Positions 1 to 11,330 of a stretch of DNA of 64,000 nucleotides are shown here, one piece after another (within the stretch, counting starts at the first letter, position 1; each line of letters starts with the position of its first letter). The position numbers and the translations under genes are program-made. The notes under the pieces were generated by a model. That model was not told the DNA's origin. It saw only the letters and a list, made by a program, of their open reading frames with translations, and searched no databases. Location of the stretch: positions 39,467,212-39,531,211 of the forward strand of contig OY282609.1 in NCBI GenBank assembly GCA_958298945.1, read 5' to 3'. Source of the DNA: Atherix ibis. Taxonomy: Eukaryota > Arthropoda > Insecta > Diptera > Athericidae.

Positions 1-440
1 TACCCTAGCTATGCTATCATAAGCAATTTAAATATCGATCTGTTGAATATATTCCAGTAGTTTTTTATCGACTGCCGTAGAAAGAAAACTGTCAAGCCTT
101 TCTGGTATGGGTCCATAATTTTTTGGCCAAATGGGGCTATTCTTCCTAGTAAGATAACGGAGAATATCTTATAGATGGTACTCCATAACGTATTATATCA
201 ATAATTACTACAATTCGTGATATCTCAACTTTGAGTATGAGACAGATAATGATTCACTGTCCCACACTTGGACCATTAATTGATGAACTGTTTGATACAA
301 TATGTCACCTCCGTACTTAACCACTTTACTGGCGATCCCATCGACTTCGCGCCACTTGTGTTCATCAGTCGACAGATCGCTTCTGTGGTTTCCTCGATGC
401 TCTGTGGCGGCAGCATGCCCCAGCTGTCGGGACCTCAAAA
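1..440 (-). mobile_element. RTE-like non-LTR retrotransposon remnant (reverse transcriptase part)
   Basis: Read on the minus strand, about 440-200 encodes a peptide typical of RTE-clade reverse transcriptases: LPPQSIEETTEAICRL, then after a frameshift DGIASKVVKYGGDILYQ, followed by QLMVQVWDSE. A second frame, about 180-16, gives TIYKIFSVILLGRIAPF and MDPYQKGL, the motif that lies after the first block in these enzymes. The order is collinear and the frames are broken, so this is a dead copy. It continues beyond the window start. It sits downstream of the last visible abrupt exon, so it is probably inside an abrupt intron and in the same orientation as the gene. No target-site duplication or tail is visible. 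The RTE assignment is from motif recall. Confidence 0.72.
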
Positions 441-1220
441 TCGTGGTCTGACTGCTTCGTGTTTAGGAGTTCATCAAAATATTGCACCCATCAGTTTTAT
501 TATACCAATTTTCTTTACATAGACTCTATTATTTTCTATGCACTTCCGACATCTACTAAAAAGTTTTCCTACTTTTTCCAACTTATAACTAGCGCATTAC
601 TACAAATAGTCAAATGTGGTAAAATGTAAGTTTCTACCAGTAATAGATAATAGCTTTTAAGCAATAATAAAAAATATGCCACGGAAATAAAAATTATATA
701 AACAAGAATACATTTTAAAACGATGAAATTATCAACATTAATTAAAAATTTGAATAAACAATATTGACGTCCCCAGATTATGCCTTAAATTTTATATCAT
801 AATAATTATTTTTCTTTACGTATCAACATATTTATACATACACATACGTATATGGTATACAAAAGAGTATTCATTTCCGGGTTTTCGTGCCTAAAAAAAT
901 CTGCCTACAACCAATGTTTAGTGTCTATTATATTTCTTTAACTTTTAAGCAGCGCAGGGTATAAAATTATGACAATAAATATTCTTAGATTTCACTTGTC
1001 AGCAAGTGAAAATTTAAAAATTAGCACTCCTAATTTTACTTGCCGTTAAATTGCTTTGAACCTGTATTAGTTTAAGTTAATACAAGTTTGAAGTCTTTCT
1101 AAAAACGTGTCTTTTTTTCTCAGTAGATAAGATATAGGCCTTATATACTAATAATATTTTAGTTTCTATAAGTATCAAAAAAATTACAGTTAAGTATAAT
1201 ATTAGTAGATAAAGACTAAC
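441..1220. other. non-coding, intron of abrupt
   Basis: AT-rich sequence between the donor site of the third abrupt coding exon and the retrotransposon remnant. No coding pattern, acceptor followed by a zinc-finger reading frame, or repeat is visible. The next abrupt exon must lie outside the window, so this intron exceeds 1.2 kb. Confidence 0.6.
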
Positions 1221-2284
1221 CTGATTGGACGGTAGTTGCTGTCCGGCTTCCAGCGCTTGACTTAGTAGAGAATCTCTTAACTCTAGGCTCCGATCACGAT
1301 CCCTGTCCCTTGAGGTTTCCCGGCTATGATCTCGATTGCGATCACGTTCACGATGTAGTGCATGTTGGCCAACTGGTAATTCTCGATCTAATAACAATCT
1401 TTCAGGGCTGATACCATGCTGGGCGCGGTATAAGTCAGCACTTTTAATGCGTTTTTGAGGAGGAGGCGTCAAATGATTTGAGCGATCATCGGACATATCC
1501 CATGGTAAGGAAGTTGATGTCTTTATTATTATTAAAGTATTACGTATAAAAGAAAAATAAAAAATACATATTGTCATTAATAAGACTTAATAATTCAGCG
1601 GACAATTCTATATTTCATATGGAACTGTCACATTACTTTGATTCGTCTTACCGGCGAAGCCTTTAGCTCTTGTACAGAACCAGGTACAGCAGAAGAAATT
1701 GTTGAATTAAACACAGGTACCGATGTTCTTGATGTTGAATTTTTAACATCAGCTAAGCCTCGAATTTGTAAAAGTTGTGCAGTTTTAAGAAAATCACTCA
1801 ATTGTTCTTGGCCTATATTTACTTCCCCATTATACATAAATCTGTATATAATAGAAAGTAAAAATATATATATAGGAAATCATTTGATAATGAATAATTA
1901 ATATAAATAATGAAGACAAAATTAATATCTATTTACTTAGATTTACCTCAATAAGTTCTCAACATCTTCAGCTCTAACATCACGAAGAATGACTATCGGA
2001 TGCTCGCATGGATTCGCTTTTAATAACTTTCTAAAATAAGGACTACAAGCACTCAGAACAACTTTATGCGCTGTAAATGATCGCTGATCACAGGCTAATG
2101 TTACATCGACAAAGTCCTCTTCGTCTTTTAAATGGCGAAACGAAGAAAGTATCGAGCTTTGAAAGTCATTCCATTTGAGAGCATATTGCTGTTCAGAAGG
2201 CGATGGCGAAACTGATGGTGGGTCCATTTTGACCACCCCCGAATTATTATTCTCAGTCGACTGTAATTGCGTTGACTCCGTCAT
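1221..2284 (-). CDS. ab: abrupt, BTB/POZ zinc-finger transcription factor, first three coding exons (partial)
   Basis: Three exons join in frame: 2284-1947 (338 nt), 1841-1652 (190 nt) and 1520-1221 (300 nt), giving 276 codons. The start is ATG 2284, opening MTESTQLQ as in Drosophila Abrupt. Residues about 33-135 are a BTB/POZ dimerisation domain (YALKWNDFQSSILSSF, AHKVVLSACSPYFRKLL, FMYNGEVN, LQIRGLADV). The linker carries VQELKAS and HLTPPPQKRIKSADL, then RAQHGISPERLLLDRE and an Arg/Asp-rich tract, all Abrupt hallmarks. Donors are gtaaat, gtaaga and gttagt, and acceptors end in cag and aag. The C-terminal C2H2 fingers are outside the window. In Drosophila, Abrupt is a nuclear factor controlling dendrite complexity, muscle attachment and border cells. 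The segment between BTB and ELKAS is about 20 residues, much shorter than the long Ser/Asn/Ala tract of the fly protein. Confidence 0.93.
1521..1651 (-). other. ab: abrupt intron 2 (coding region), 131 bp
   Basis: The donor is GCTTCGCCG before gtaaga, and the acceptor is ataataataaag before ACATCAACT. Both borders fall between codons (phase 0), joining ...KASP to TSTSLPWDM. The WDM and HLTPPPQKR motifs on the far side support the junction. Confidence 0.88.
1842..1946 (-). other. ab: abrupt intron 1 (coding region), 105 bp
   Basis: On the minus strand, exon 1 ends ...TTATTGAG before gtaaat, and exon 2 begins after tatatacag. The interrupted codon AG|A gives Arg, so the intron is in phase 2. 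It splits the BTB domain between ENLL and FMYNGEVN. A 105-bp length is normal for a short dipteran intron. Confidence 0.9.
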
Positions 2285-5200
2285 TTAAATGAACCAACAG
2301 AGTATAATTCATAAAAAGCGTAATTTAAGATTGCTTTCAGTAATCTTATTCTATAATTTATATATTTATTTTTAACTGCTAAACTGTTCAATTTTCAATT
2401 TCCAGTACGATACAATGCATACATAATCAATGTGATAAATTCTCTAAATTTACTTTTTGTATTATCTTGTATAAATATATTTGTTGCTTATTTTTTTAAT
2501 TTGATTTATCATTTATATGAGTTTATTTTTTTTTAAATAGTATACATTACAATATTCCATATAAGGAATAAACAATTTGTTTTGTAAGAGTTCTTTGCAA
2601 TGTGTAAATACTATCAATATTTTTTTGTTAATTTTAGTTGAACTTTTTTTTTAATAGTATGTTATTTTTTTATTCAATATACTCATGTTAAAATTTTAAA
2701 AAATTTTTGCTCGTTTGATAAGTAAGCAAAAATAAACAAAAATGTTGATATTAACATTTTCATTGTGTGGAAAGTCAGCCTCACGCTAAATTTCTTTCAC
2801 ATGTGAATATGTAATTATTAGAGTCTTTCTTTGGAATTTAAGACTGATAGTATTATTATAATATATCGTTAATATTTGTTCTGTTGATTTTTGATGGCAT
2901 TATTATGAACTTGAAATTTGTCGGACGGAATCTGTAAAAAACAATATATCATTATATAGGTATTATCTCTTACTAATATAATTTTTTTTATTATTAAACA
3001 ATAACTACATTAAGTTGTCAATTTTTCAAATTATGTCAAATTTAACAACAATACTACTAATTTGTTTTATATTGAAAATTGAAATGAAATTATTATTTTG
3101 AAAATATGTTAATTTTGGATTGAATTGATTTTGAAAACGTTGCTACATTATTTTTTTTAGATTCCAATCAGTCTCTTTGAACCGACCTAAATTTGAGTAT
3201 GTTAAATCTGCGATCGATGCTTAGCACTCTTGAAAAAGGGAGGTAGGATGATACTTATACATACAATTAAGTTTTGTACGCTATATTCTTAACATTTTGA
3301 ATTCAAAAATTCAATAGCATGCTACAAGTCAAATTTTCAGAATGATATTATCTAAGTAGATTTCTTAATGCTGTGAATAAAAGACAATCAATAGGACGAC
3401 AAAAGCGTCAAACCAATATAAACATATAAATAAAAAATTTTAAATTTGAAAAATTCAAAATCGTTATTTTAAGTTTAAATGTAGTAGTTTATAAATATAT
3501 ATATGGTGAATTAAATTCGATAAGTAAAGATTATTTCCCATGAAATTTATGACACTCAAATTACTACTTTTACTATATGCAAAATTGGTTTAGAGACTGT
3601 CGAAACTGCATGAGAATGCATAAATACGTCTATTAATTATCAAATTGGGTAGTTAATACATGTAATTTAGACAAATTCGACCTGGTAAATTTACCGTAAC
3701 GTAATTTATGATTGTAGAAAATTATGGAAGTTATGAATTCTACCAAAATAATACTGATAATTTTTATTTTTAATTTACCATATTAAAGTTTTACTTGTAT
3801 CAATATATTCTGATTTTACATTTAATAATTATTATTTTTATATGAGTTTTTTTATTATTTATTTTAAATCGTGCTAAAGTACATCGTTATTGTGCAATCT
3901 ATAAAATTGTTTATACAAATTCTCTATAAAACTATCCCTGAATCGCACTTGAAATTATTTTGGACAAAATTGCTTGGTCAAGCAAAATAATGTCTCCGCA
4001 CTAATATTATTGTAAAGACTATATGTATGCCCTTATACAACTTATAACTAACTTGAGTACGAGCTACTGTATATGTACCTTCATATATTAACTACAATAT
4101 ATTATTTAGTTTTAGCCTCATCACTCTGATACGTCGTATTTCCATATCATAGTATAGGCTTGCAATGAAAATTAAATAAAGTTCCTTCTCTATTTTTAAA
4201 AGTTAGGAAATGGTAAGGTTACAGACTGCGTTTCATTGTAAATCTTATCATTAAAGATATTTTACAATCCATTCAGTCAATTCAATAAAAATAATTGTAC
4301 TATCTTCGATTTAAGCAGCGATAAAATTTAATATTTGAGAGTTGTGAAATTGATATCGACTCGTATATTCTTAGGATTTAAATCAATTATTTCTTCTTTA
4401 ATGCACCCATAATTATCGACATCAAGTAATATGCAGTTTACCTGGTTAAAAACGAGTATAAACATAAGAATACGATGTTTAAATAGTTTTTAAGTAAGAC
4501 GTTTAGATAAAAAATTATTTGAATTACTGCCTTTTTGATTGTAAAAAAAACTGTTTAACAAAGGTAAAGGTACACACAATTATTGTAATTGTTGAAATCA
4601 ATAAATGTTAATTCTTTTGGATTTGGAAAATTGACCGTAATTCATATCGTATAGTTAATAAGGCGTTGCCCTGAATAAAATGGAGAATTTTAATTCTTGG
4701 ACTAATTATGTAAAATTACAAAATTAGTTAATAAAGTTACGAGAAAAGAACAATCTTTAAATTAGTAATGAGCAGTCATATTTATATATTGTACATATGA
4801 CTGCTCATTATTAAAAATTGCCTTGCCTGCTGTGCAGATAATTTGCTATTCTAGTTACATGGGTTTGAGAAATGTACATATGTGTATATATATATATATA
4901 GCGAGAGAGAGATACATAGATACGTCCATACATATATTTACGTCTAAACCTTTTATATTTACAAAACTTGTGATAAGCTTTGAATCATGTTCAGAATCGT
5001 TTATTATGTTTTCCGTTTTGATTGGAAAGTACAGAACATTTTACTGTTAAACATTATCTGAGATTCGGATAATTTGAAATGATTGCTTTGCTTTGCTTTA
5101 ACTAAAAAATAAAAATATACCATTCCTTTAGGTCTTTTTAAGTTTTTCTTTTGAAATGATTACTGTAGCAAATAAAAATAATGGCATTTATTTTGGTTAT

Positions 5201-7094
5201 GAACGCATGTGTTTATGTGCATATATACATGTATACGTACGATAGAGAATGAAGTTAGGCTTTTTTATCTAGCTTCTAATTACAATAGTGGTCAGTCTTG
5301 CGTTCAAAGTCGTATGATTATAGTACTGATGTTATTAATGAATACTGTTGTTTTGCATTTGCTTCTATTTTTGCTTTTACTACTGTATGCGAACTTGCTG
5401 GTTGGTCGTACACACCAGAGGCTCCTCCAAAATACTTAACTAGTAAAATTTTTCGAAGTATTGCGCGATTGTAAGTAATTTTGTTTTCGGAAAATTGTTT
5501 CAAGTAATTTAACATCTGTGAAATTATTGCAATCAATCAAAACTAGTAATTGGTTTTTAATGCTTTTAGAGTTTATTATTTTTGTTGTTAGATTTGATGG
5601 TTTGATGTCTCTTCATACAATCTTGAAGACGAGGCCGCGGCATGTTCATTATTACTTCTGTACGGACGCATTTAGACAAAATAGTACGCAGACTTTATAT
5701 ATGCTTTTAAGAAATTAAAACACAATAAGCAGAATGAAATAAAATCGAAAGAATCCCAAGCAATATAATTTTTTTTTAAATATCTTGACGAGTTAAGAAA
5801 AGGAAACAGTACCACATTAACTACACGCTAATACCAACGATAAAATATTAAAAGTGATATATTAAAATATTTATTAAAAAAATCTGACATACAGATATGT
5901 ATCGTTGAACACCATGAAAAGAATTTACCAAATAATAAATGCGACTATTATTCTTGTATGATTTCGAAGCTTAATTTTATGACATTTTTAGAATTTTTTT
6001 AAAAAAAATGAAAGAGTACTTCTAGCTTGAAAATAATTTTTTTCCTGGGATATTAAGAACTTACAGTAATACTGTATCCGAAAATATAAGCAAATGTAGA
6101 TTGAACATCTTCTACGAACATACACTCCTATAATACGAGTAGATCGTTACTAAATACCTATAAATAAGTCTTCATGAAATTTCTTCTACGAACTAAGACA
6201 AAAAATATTAAATGTTTTGATTAATTTCCGTATCAAAGTACTACATTTAAGTCATATAATTGACGTTCAAATAATTTACAATATTGTTTATTTGGTTAGA
6301 GTAAATATATTTATAAGTGTTCTTATAATTTTTTAAAATTTAAATTTATAACGAGCTGAGAAAATTGTAATTATTTACTTTTTCAATAAATTCAGTATCG
6401 TAATGTTAATTTTGGTTGAGAATTTAAATTAACATAAATAAGTATTTAATTTAGAAGCACATATTTGAACTGCATTCCAATAATATATCAAATGCAAATG
6501 AAATTACTATAAATATTTAACACACATCAAAACAAAATACGAGCGACATTATAGGGAATAAATCCTTTGATATAATTTAAGAAAAAATAAACTACGCGAA
6601 ATTTGTTCCAAGTAAGTGTTCAAGAAATTATTATGGCATATGATATACTCGTAATTTAATTTAATTTTATAATTTTTTTTATCTCATTCAGTTTTAAAAT
6701 AGAGTTTGAAAATAATATAACCATATTTACTAAATAAATTGTAAACTAGTAAATCGGTTTTTGAATTAGATTTATTCTTTTTGCTTCTGAACTGATTCAA
6801 GCAATTATTTGCTAAAACCTACCAGATCTTAATTAAACAATTATATTATTTTTGTTATTGTACATAAATTAATGAAAATACTTTAAAATCTACTATTATA
6901 TTTTAATATCTCGTTAAGCATATGTGTACACGATATTAAACACAATCCATATATATATTTAACATATATTGTGTAACTTAAAAAACAGTACTGAAAACAA
7001 AACTAAAAATATTCATAATCAATAAATTTATATTATTTACTGAAAACTGATGATACTGTTTATTGAAGAATTTTAAGAATTCAAAATTACAATG
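2285..7094. other. AT-rich non-coding region upstream of the abrupt start codon
   Basis: No coding pattern on either strand; the short frames at 4823-5050 and 5209-5718 are AT-rich chance frames. Abrupt 5' untranslated exons and control elements could lie here, but no promoter or splice pair can be assigned. It contains a TA microsatellite followed by GA repeats near 4885-4912 and the hairpin at 4766-4810. Confidence 0.55.
4766..4810. repeat. perfect 16-bp inverted repeat (hairpin)
   Basis: Arms 4766-4781 (taatgagcagtcatat) and 4795-4810 are exact reverse complements, separated by 13 bases. It could be the remnant of a very small foldback element or a cruciform-forming site. Nothing nearby identifies it further. 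Confidence 0.85.
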
Positions 7095-7319
7095 GTGTTC
7101 AAAATTATTTGTGCACGTCAAATATGACTAAATAAAAGAGCTATAATTATTAACAAGGAATCTGTTTGCTACTTTTTATTATTAACAAATAATTTAAATT
7201 TTATTACGTTTTTTTTTCATATATTAAAAAAATTATTAAAGTATTCAAAAACAATTTTTTTACGTTGAATTTCATAACACTTTCAGACAACTCTGTTGTG
7301 CACAAATAATTTCGAAAAC
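7095..7319. mobile_element. short non-autonomous DNA element (MITE-like)
   Basis: Left end 7095-7116 (gtgttcaaaattatttgtgc, then ac) and right end 7298-7319 are inverted copies with a few differences, enclosing about 180 bases of AT-rich non-coding DNA. A terminal half-site such as ttatttgtgcac is common in Tc1-type elements. No transposase remains. A TA target duplication is not clear. Confidence 0.5.
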
Positions 7320-7438
7320 AAATAAGCTTGACATTCATACAACTTTCTTTTTTCTGTAAAATAATTTTAAAATATATTTTCATGCAAAATGTAACTTATT
7401 AGATGACAAATTAATTTTTCTAAAAAGTGGCAGACATT

Positions 7439-7506
7439 GATTATACTTCAAAATAAAATAATCAAATTAATAATTTATTATTTTATTTTAAAGTACGGGT
7501 ATAATC
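7439..7506. repeat. foldback at the end of the DDE transposon copy
   Basis: Arms 7439-7463 and 7477-7506 are inverted copies, interrupted by about five extra bases (cgta region) in the right arm. The right arm corresponds to the terminus of the transposon next to it; the 62237 copy starts with the related ttttgaagtataatcgatgc. Confidence 0.55.
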
Positions 7507-8525
7507 GTAACAATTGCCATATGTTTTGAAAATAACATCATTCGAATGGCCGCCTCTGCTCCGGTCACAGAACTGAATCCGGTGATCCCAATTTCTTACC
7601 ACCTTGTGCAATAAATCCGACCTTACTTTACGTACACATATTTGGCGTTCAATATTGAATTTTAATGTATCAAAGGTGGCTGCTTTATTATCGACCCGCC
7701 AAACTTTTCCCGGAATAAATCAATTATGGCATGGGCTATATGGTCCGTAGAAATAACATATTCGTCAAATCAATATCTTACAATAATCTGGACGGTTTGA
7801 GCCTGCTGCTAGATCAGTACTCTCCCAAAATTTTTGCTTTCCAAGAAACGAAGTTACACCCATCCCTAGAACCAATCCTTCTATAAAAATTATAAATGCA
7901 TATTTTTTAACAAACTTAGGCCACAAAGGTTTGTTATCATCGAGTTGTACCGGTCACCATTGACAGTAACTGCAACTCCTTCCTCATGTTAAAAAAATAA
8001 GGACCGGGACGCCACTGTGCCATAAACCACACGAAACCGACACTTTTTTGGAATGTAAAGGCTCTTCGTGAATAATTTATGGATTGGCTTCAGCCCAGTA
8101 ACGGCAATTTTGATTATTCCAGAGAGATTAAGAAAATGCGCCTCTTTTGAGAAAACTTTTTACTTGGGAATTCATCGCGTTCGCGGTCCAACGGCTTCAA
8201 TTCTTGTGTGCTAAAAATTTTAAAATGCAACCGTAAAATACGCCATATTATTTGTGACAGACAGTTGAAAATATTGAGAACGCTTCCAAATCGAATAGCG
8301 AACACACTAGGCCAATTATAACAACTATAATTTCGAAGAAGTGCATAATAAAATACAATAAAAAGGAATATTTTGATAAAAAAATAAGGGATAATTTCCA
8401 GGCATTGTTAAGGCGTGTGTATATTTTGATGAATAAATTGCAAAGCTTTTTGAATATAACTGACAGTGACGGAAGATTTTGACATTCCAAATATGGCCAC
8501 ACGGTCCATTGGAAAACATGGTTTT
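7480..8525 (-). mobile_element. degenerate IS630-Tc1-mariner superfamily transposon, copy 1
   Basis: Collinear with the copy at 62237-63310 over nearly its whole length, including ends such as catcattcgaatggccgcct and gacattccaaatatggccac. On the minus strand, fragments match a common insect DDE transposase with an N-terminal HTH and the late motif LHKVVRNWDHRI, plus a GVAVTVNG-like piece near 7960. All reading frames are broken by stops and shifts. It is interrupted at 7782-7918 by a piece of a non-LTR element. The minus-strand frames 8114-8502 are only partly in the transposase frame. Confidence 0.75.
7782..7918 (+). mobile_element. fragment of non-LTR endonuclease inserted in the DNA transposon
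   Basis: In the plus frame this reads NNLDGLSLLLDQYSPKIFAF then QETKLHPSLEP, the N-terminal endonuclease motif also found at 10396 in the large non-LTR element. Comparison with the other transposon copy (near 62610) shows that these roughly 137 bases are extra sequence. A stop follows within the fragment. Confidence 0.72.
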
Positions 8526-8712
8526 AAATATGGATTATTTGAGCCTGTTGCCTGATAAATATTCCAACAAAATGGTTGCCTTACACGAAAGTAAGCCTTT
8601 CCAGTCTTACAATAATCCCTCTATCATCATTATAGCTAATTATTCTTTAAAAAAATCATCAAACAACAAAAGGGTAGGTGTAGTTTTCTCATCCACCCCT
8701 CGATATCGCACA
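8526..8712 (+). mobile_element. second endonuclease fragment of a non-LTR element
   Basis: Frame NMDYLSLLPDKYSNKMVALH, with GVVFSSTPRY further on, parallels the endonuclease start at 10396-10570 (GLSLPLDQYSPKIVAL ... GFLIHPST). It directly follows the end of the degenerate DNA transposon. It is more diverged than the 7782 fragment and may belong to a related subfamily. Confidence 0.6.
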
Positions 8713-8798
8713 AAAAGAAATAACCAGTAATCTTTTGGCGATTCTTAAAGTCGTAAATTATTCTGGCGTTTTCATCAGCAGATTGAATTGGTCTCGTT

Positions 8799-8883
8799 AC
8801 CATCATCATTGAACATTTTAATACACATGATATTGGCTATTAACACCATCATCATTGAATATTTTAATACATAAAGATATTGG
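8799..8883. repeat. tandem duplication, two units of about 38 bp, period 46
   Basis: Units 8799-8836 and 8845-8883 both read accatcatcattgaa.attt and so on to gatattgg, with a handful of differences. Confidence 0.8.
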
Positions 8884-9532
8884 TCAGCAGTAAGTGTAAG
8901 GCTAAATAAAATGAACCTATTAGAATAACTAACGCCTTTTTCGATGGAACAATTTTCTATTTCCTCACCGAAGGCGTATCGGTGCAGCGGTTAATTGTTG
9001 CATCATTGGAGGACATCAGACCCAGTGGACACAATCATAACAGAACTGGTTGAATGATTTTATACTCAACGAAATTCGATATAACCTACTCCACAATTAC
9101 AGTGTCGGGCGATTCGCGTCTACGCTGCGTAGCAGTGCAGACATTTTTCTTTGGCTTGTAAATAGATAGTTAATTGTGATCAAGTTTTATTAGTTAGAGA
9201 CCGTAATATTACGATAGTGCAATACGATTTTTGTAAAAACATTTATATTTTACTAATGAATTTATGTTCTGTTTAATGCAAATAAAATAAAGTAATAAGT
9301 GCAAGTGAAAACGAATAAATAAGTGTTTTTGAGGAAGCCACGGAGATAGATACGAGGATCCCGTCCGCCAAGAACTCCGGTATTTCCATTTCCCTTCCAC
9401 CGTCGATGCCTCTTCCACTACACCCACAAAAAAGCCAGACTAACCCACTCCAATAATACCAAATCCAATTAATCATCAAATTACAATCGCAATCACAACC
9501 CCAACCACAACCACAACTATAATAAAACCAAC

Positions 9533-9637
9533 CAAGAAGTTCGTTTTCAATGAACCTTTCCATTCTGAATAGAATAATTAACTTCTTCTCTCTTCCTACC
9601 AAAGTTGCCGACCATCTCATTGAAAACGAACTTCTTG
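9533..9637. repeat. perfect 21-bp inverted repeat inside the non-LTR ORF1 region
   Basis: Arms 9533-9553 and 9617-9637 are exact reverse complements across a 63-base spacer (core: aagttcgttttcaatga / tcattgaaaacgaactt). The right arm lies in the reading frame VADHLIENELLAIQHL. Confidence 0.88.
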
Positions 9638-10110
9638 CCATTCAGCACTTGTTGTCCGTCATGATCTTCTCAAGTTGCTGAATGCCAAAATCAATGGAGA
9701 TTTTTAAAGCATAAATCGGTTCCTCCACCATTAATTCCAATACCTCATTCGCCCAAGCCATCCGCATGCCAATGCTACCGCTTCCAATACCATTAGCAAC
9801 AACCGCAACTTTATCACCTCTGTCAACAACCCCCTCTCTTCCGAAAAAGACAACTATCCCAACTAACCATCCACTACTGAAATCTCCTACACATACATCT
9901 ATATTTAAAAAAAAACAGTTTCCAACCATTTTAAACGTCTTCTCTTCTAATAAAGCTTACAATGCAGACTCAAAAATCCCTAATTAAATATCAGTAACTC
10001 CTTCAACTTCTTCCCGCACCTCTGGTGAACAAGTTGAGGTACTCATAAATACCCTTAGAGATCTGAGTCCGAAAGAGCGCAGTAATGTACTAAATTTTAT
10101 ACAATAAATT
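9600..10110 (+). pseudogene. ORF1 (gag-like) remnant of the non-LTR element
   Basis: The frame beginning near 9600 reads VADHLIENELLAIQHLLS and then hits a stop. Further on, a Pro/Thr/Ser-rich frame (9766-9987) and a piece SGEQVEVLINTLRDLSPKER appear. CA-rich composition without matching codon bias to the flanks fits a decayed nucleic-acid-binding ORF1. No zinc knuckle is visible. Identification rests on position upstream of the endonuclease. Confidence 0.45.
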
Positions 10111-10359
10111 AAGTCTGGGAAACCAGGTTCAAGTTCTAATAAATAAGAATGTTATTTTTAGGAGAACGAGCCTGCAATTTTACAGATAACAAGTTGGTGG
10201 TATGTAGGCCATTCCGCAAAATTATAGCCCAGAACCATCCACTACAAACTAAGTCCACCGTTCAAAAAACATCTTTGTGTTATGATTTGGACTCTAGCTT
10301 GCTCTATTTTCAGTATGGTTAATAGCCATAGTAAAGATGTTATAAATAAGGAGGGATGC

Positions 10360-10955
10360 TCCATTTTTCAATGGAATATCTGCGGATTTTTAATTAATCA
10401 GGAAGGTTTGAGCCTGCCGCTAGATCAGTACTCTCCCAAGATTGTTGCTTTATAAGAAAATAAGTTCCCCATTCCTTGAACCAATTCTTTTATCAAAATT
10501 ATAAATGCATGTTTTTTAACAAGCTTATCAATGACAAAAGAGGTGGTGTAGGTTTTCTCATTCACCCCTCAACATACTTCTCCCAAATCCAAATTTGTAT
10601 CAATATATTGGTAATTATCAAATCCAAATTTGTATCAATATATCGTCCTATAATCAACGTAACCAATATATATATTGAGCACAACCTGCCTTTTTTATCA
10701 ACGGAGTGGCAAGGTCTATTAAGGCAACTACCCGAAAACGCCAATATCCTTGGAGATTTCTACACACACAGTTTCACTCGGGGTTCTCAGGGAACCTGTT
10801 TCCTTGGAAAAATGCTTGAGGATTGCCTCAATTCCGTCAACTTGAGCCATATTTTATTAAACGATGGTACTCGACTTTTTTCGACAACAGGAACCAAGTC
10901 CATCCTCGATTTAATCTGTATTCCTGTATGGATGTTGGGTTTATTTTCATGAAAG
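10360..10955 (+). pseudogene. endonuclease domain of the non-LTR element (broken)
   Basis: Starts with FQWNICGF and GLSLPLDQYSPKIVAL (substrate-strand motifs of the exonuclease/endonuclease/phosphatase fold). It then continues GGVGFLIHPSTYFSQIQI, a PEN.ANILGDF motif in which the catalytic Asp precedes F, and LLNDGTRLFSTTGTKSILDL, corresponding to the conserved NDG and SxxDL stretch. Stops and a frameshift lie near 10450 and 10505. A 24-bp exact direct repeat (10585-10608 and 10620-10643, period 35) duplicates part of the frame. This domain normally nicks the target DNA to start retrotransposition. Confidence 0.78.
10585..10643. repeat. perfect 24-bp direct repeat, period 35
   Basis: Units 10585-10608 and 10620-10643 are identical (aaatccaaatttgtatcaat, then atat). 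The copy adds an in-place duplication to the endonuclease frame. Confidence 0.9.
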
Positions 10956-11330
10956 ATGAATGCCTTTCCTGAGAAAAGTGATCACCTACTCATCATTGTG
11001 GAAGCACACGTGACACACGCTAATATAAAACCACTTTCACGATTCATGAAGAACCAGGCAAACTGGGGTATAGTTTAAGACTGTGGTCACTATGATCATG
11101 GATATTTCACCATTCGAATTGCATGTTAACCAGGAAGCGAGAAAAGTGGTTGCTATCCTCAGACATGCAGCTAATGAATCAATATTTGGAAGTTGCTATT
11201 GTGGTTCCTATACCAAAACACTAAATTTCGCGTGCTTCGGCTAAAAAAATCGTATCTGCCCGCACAGGGTTATTTCGCAGTTGACTGAGTGGGGAGATGA
11301 TTCAGCCATCTTAAGCCTATTGCGATAATA

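Noticed and set aside
1638..1901. Plus-strand open frame of 87 codons
   Set aside because: It is the antisense of abrupt exon 2 and its flanks; the minus-strand reading gives the conserved BTB sequence.
4885..4912. TA/GA microsatellite as a regulatory GAGA site cluster
   Set aside because: Only a short run of gagagaga next to a TA repeat; not enough to call a regulatory element.
9273..9929. Minus-strand frames rich in Trp, Cys and Gly
   Set aside because: They are antisense to the CA-rich ORF1 region of the plus-strand retrotransposon and contain no motif.
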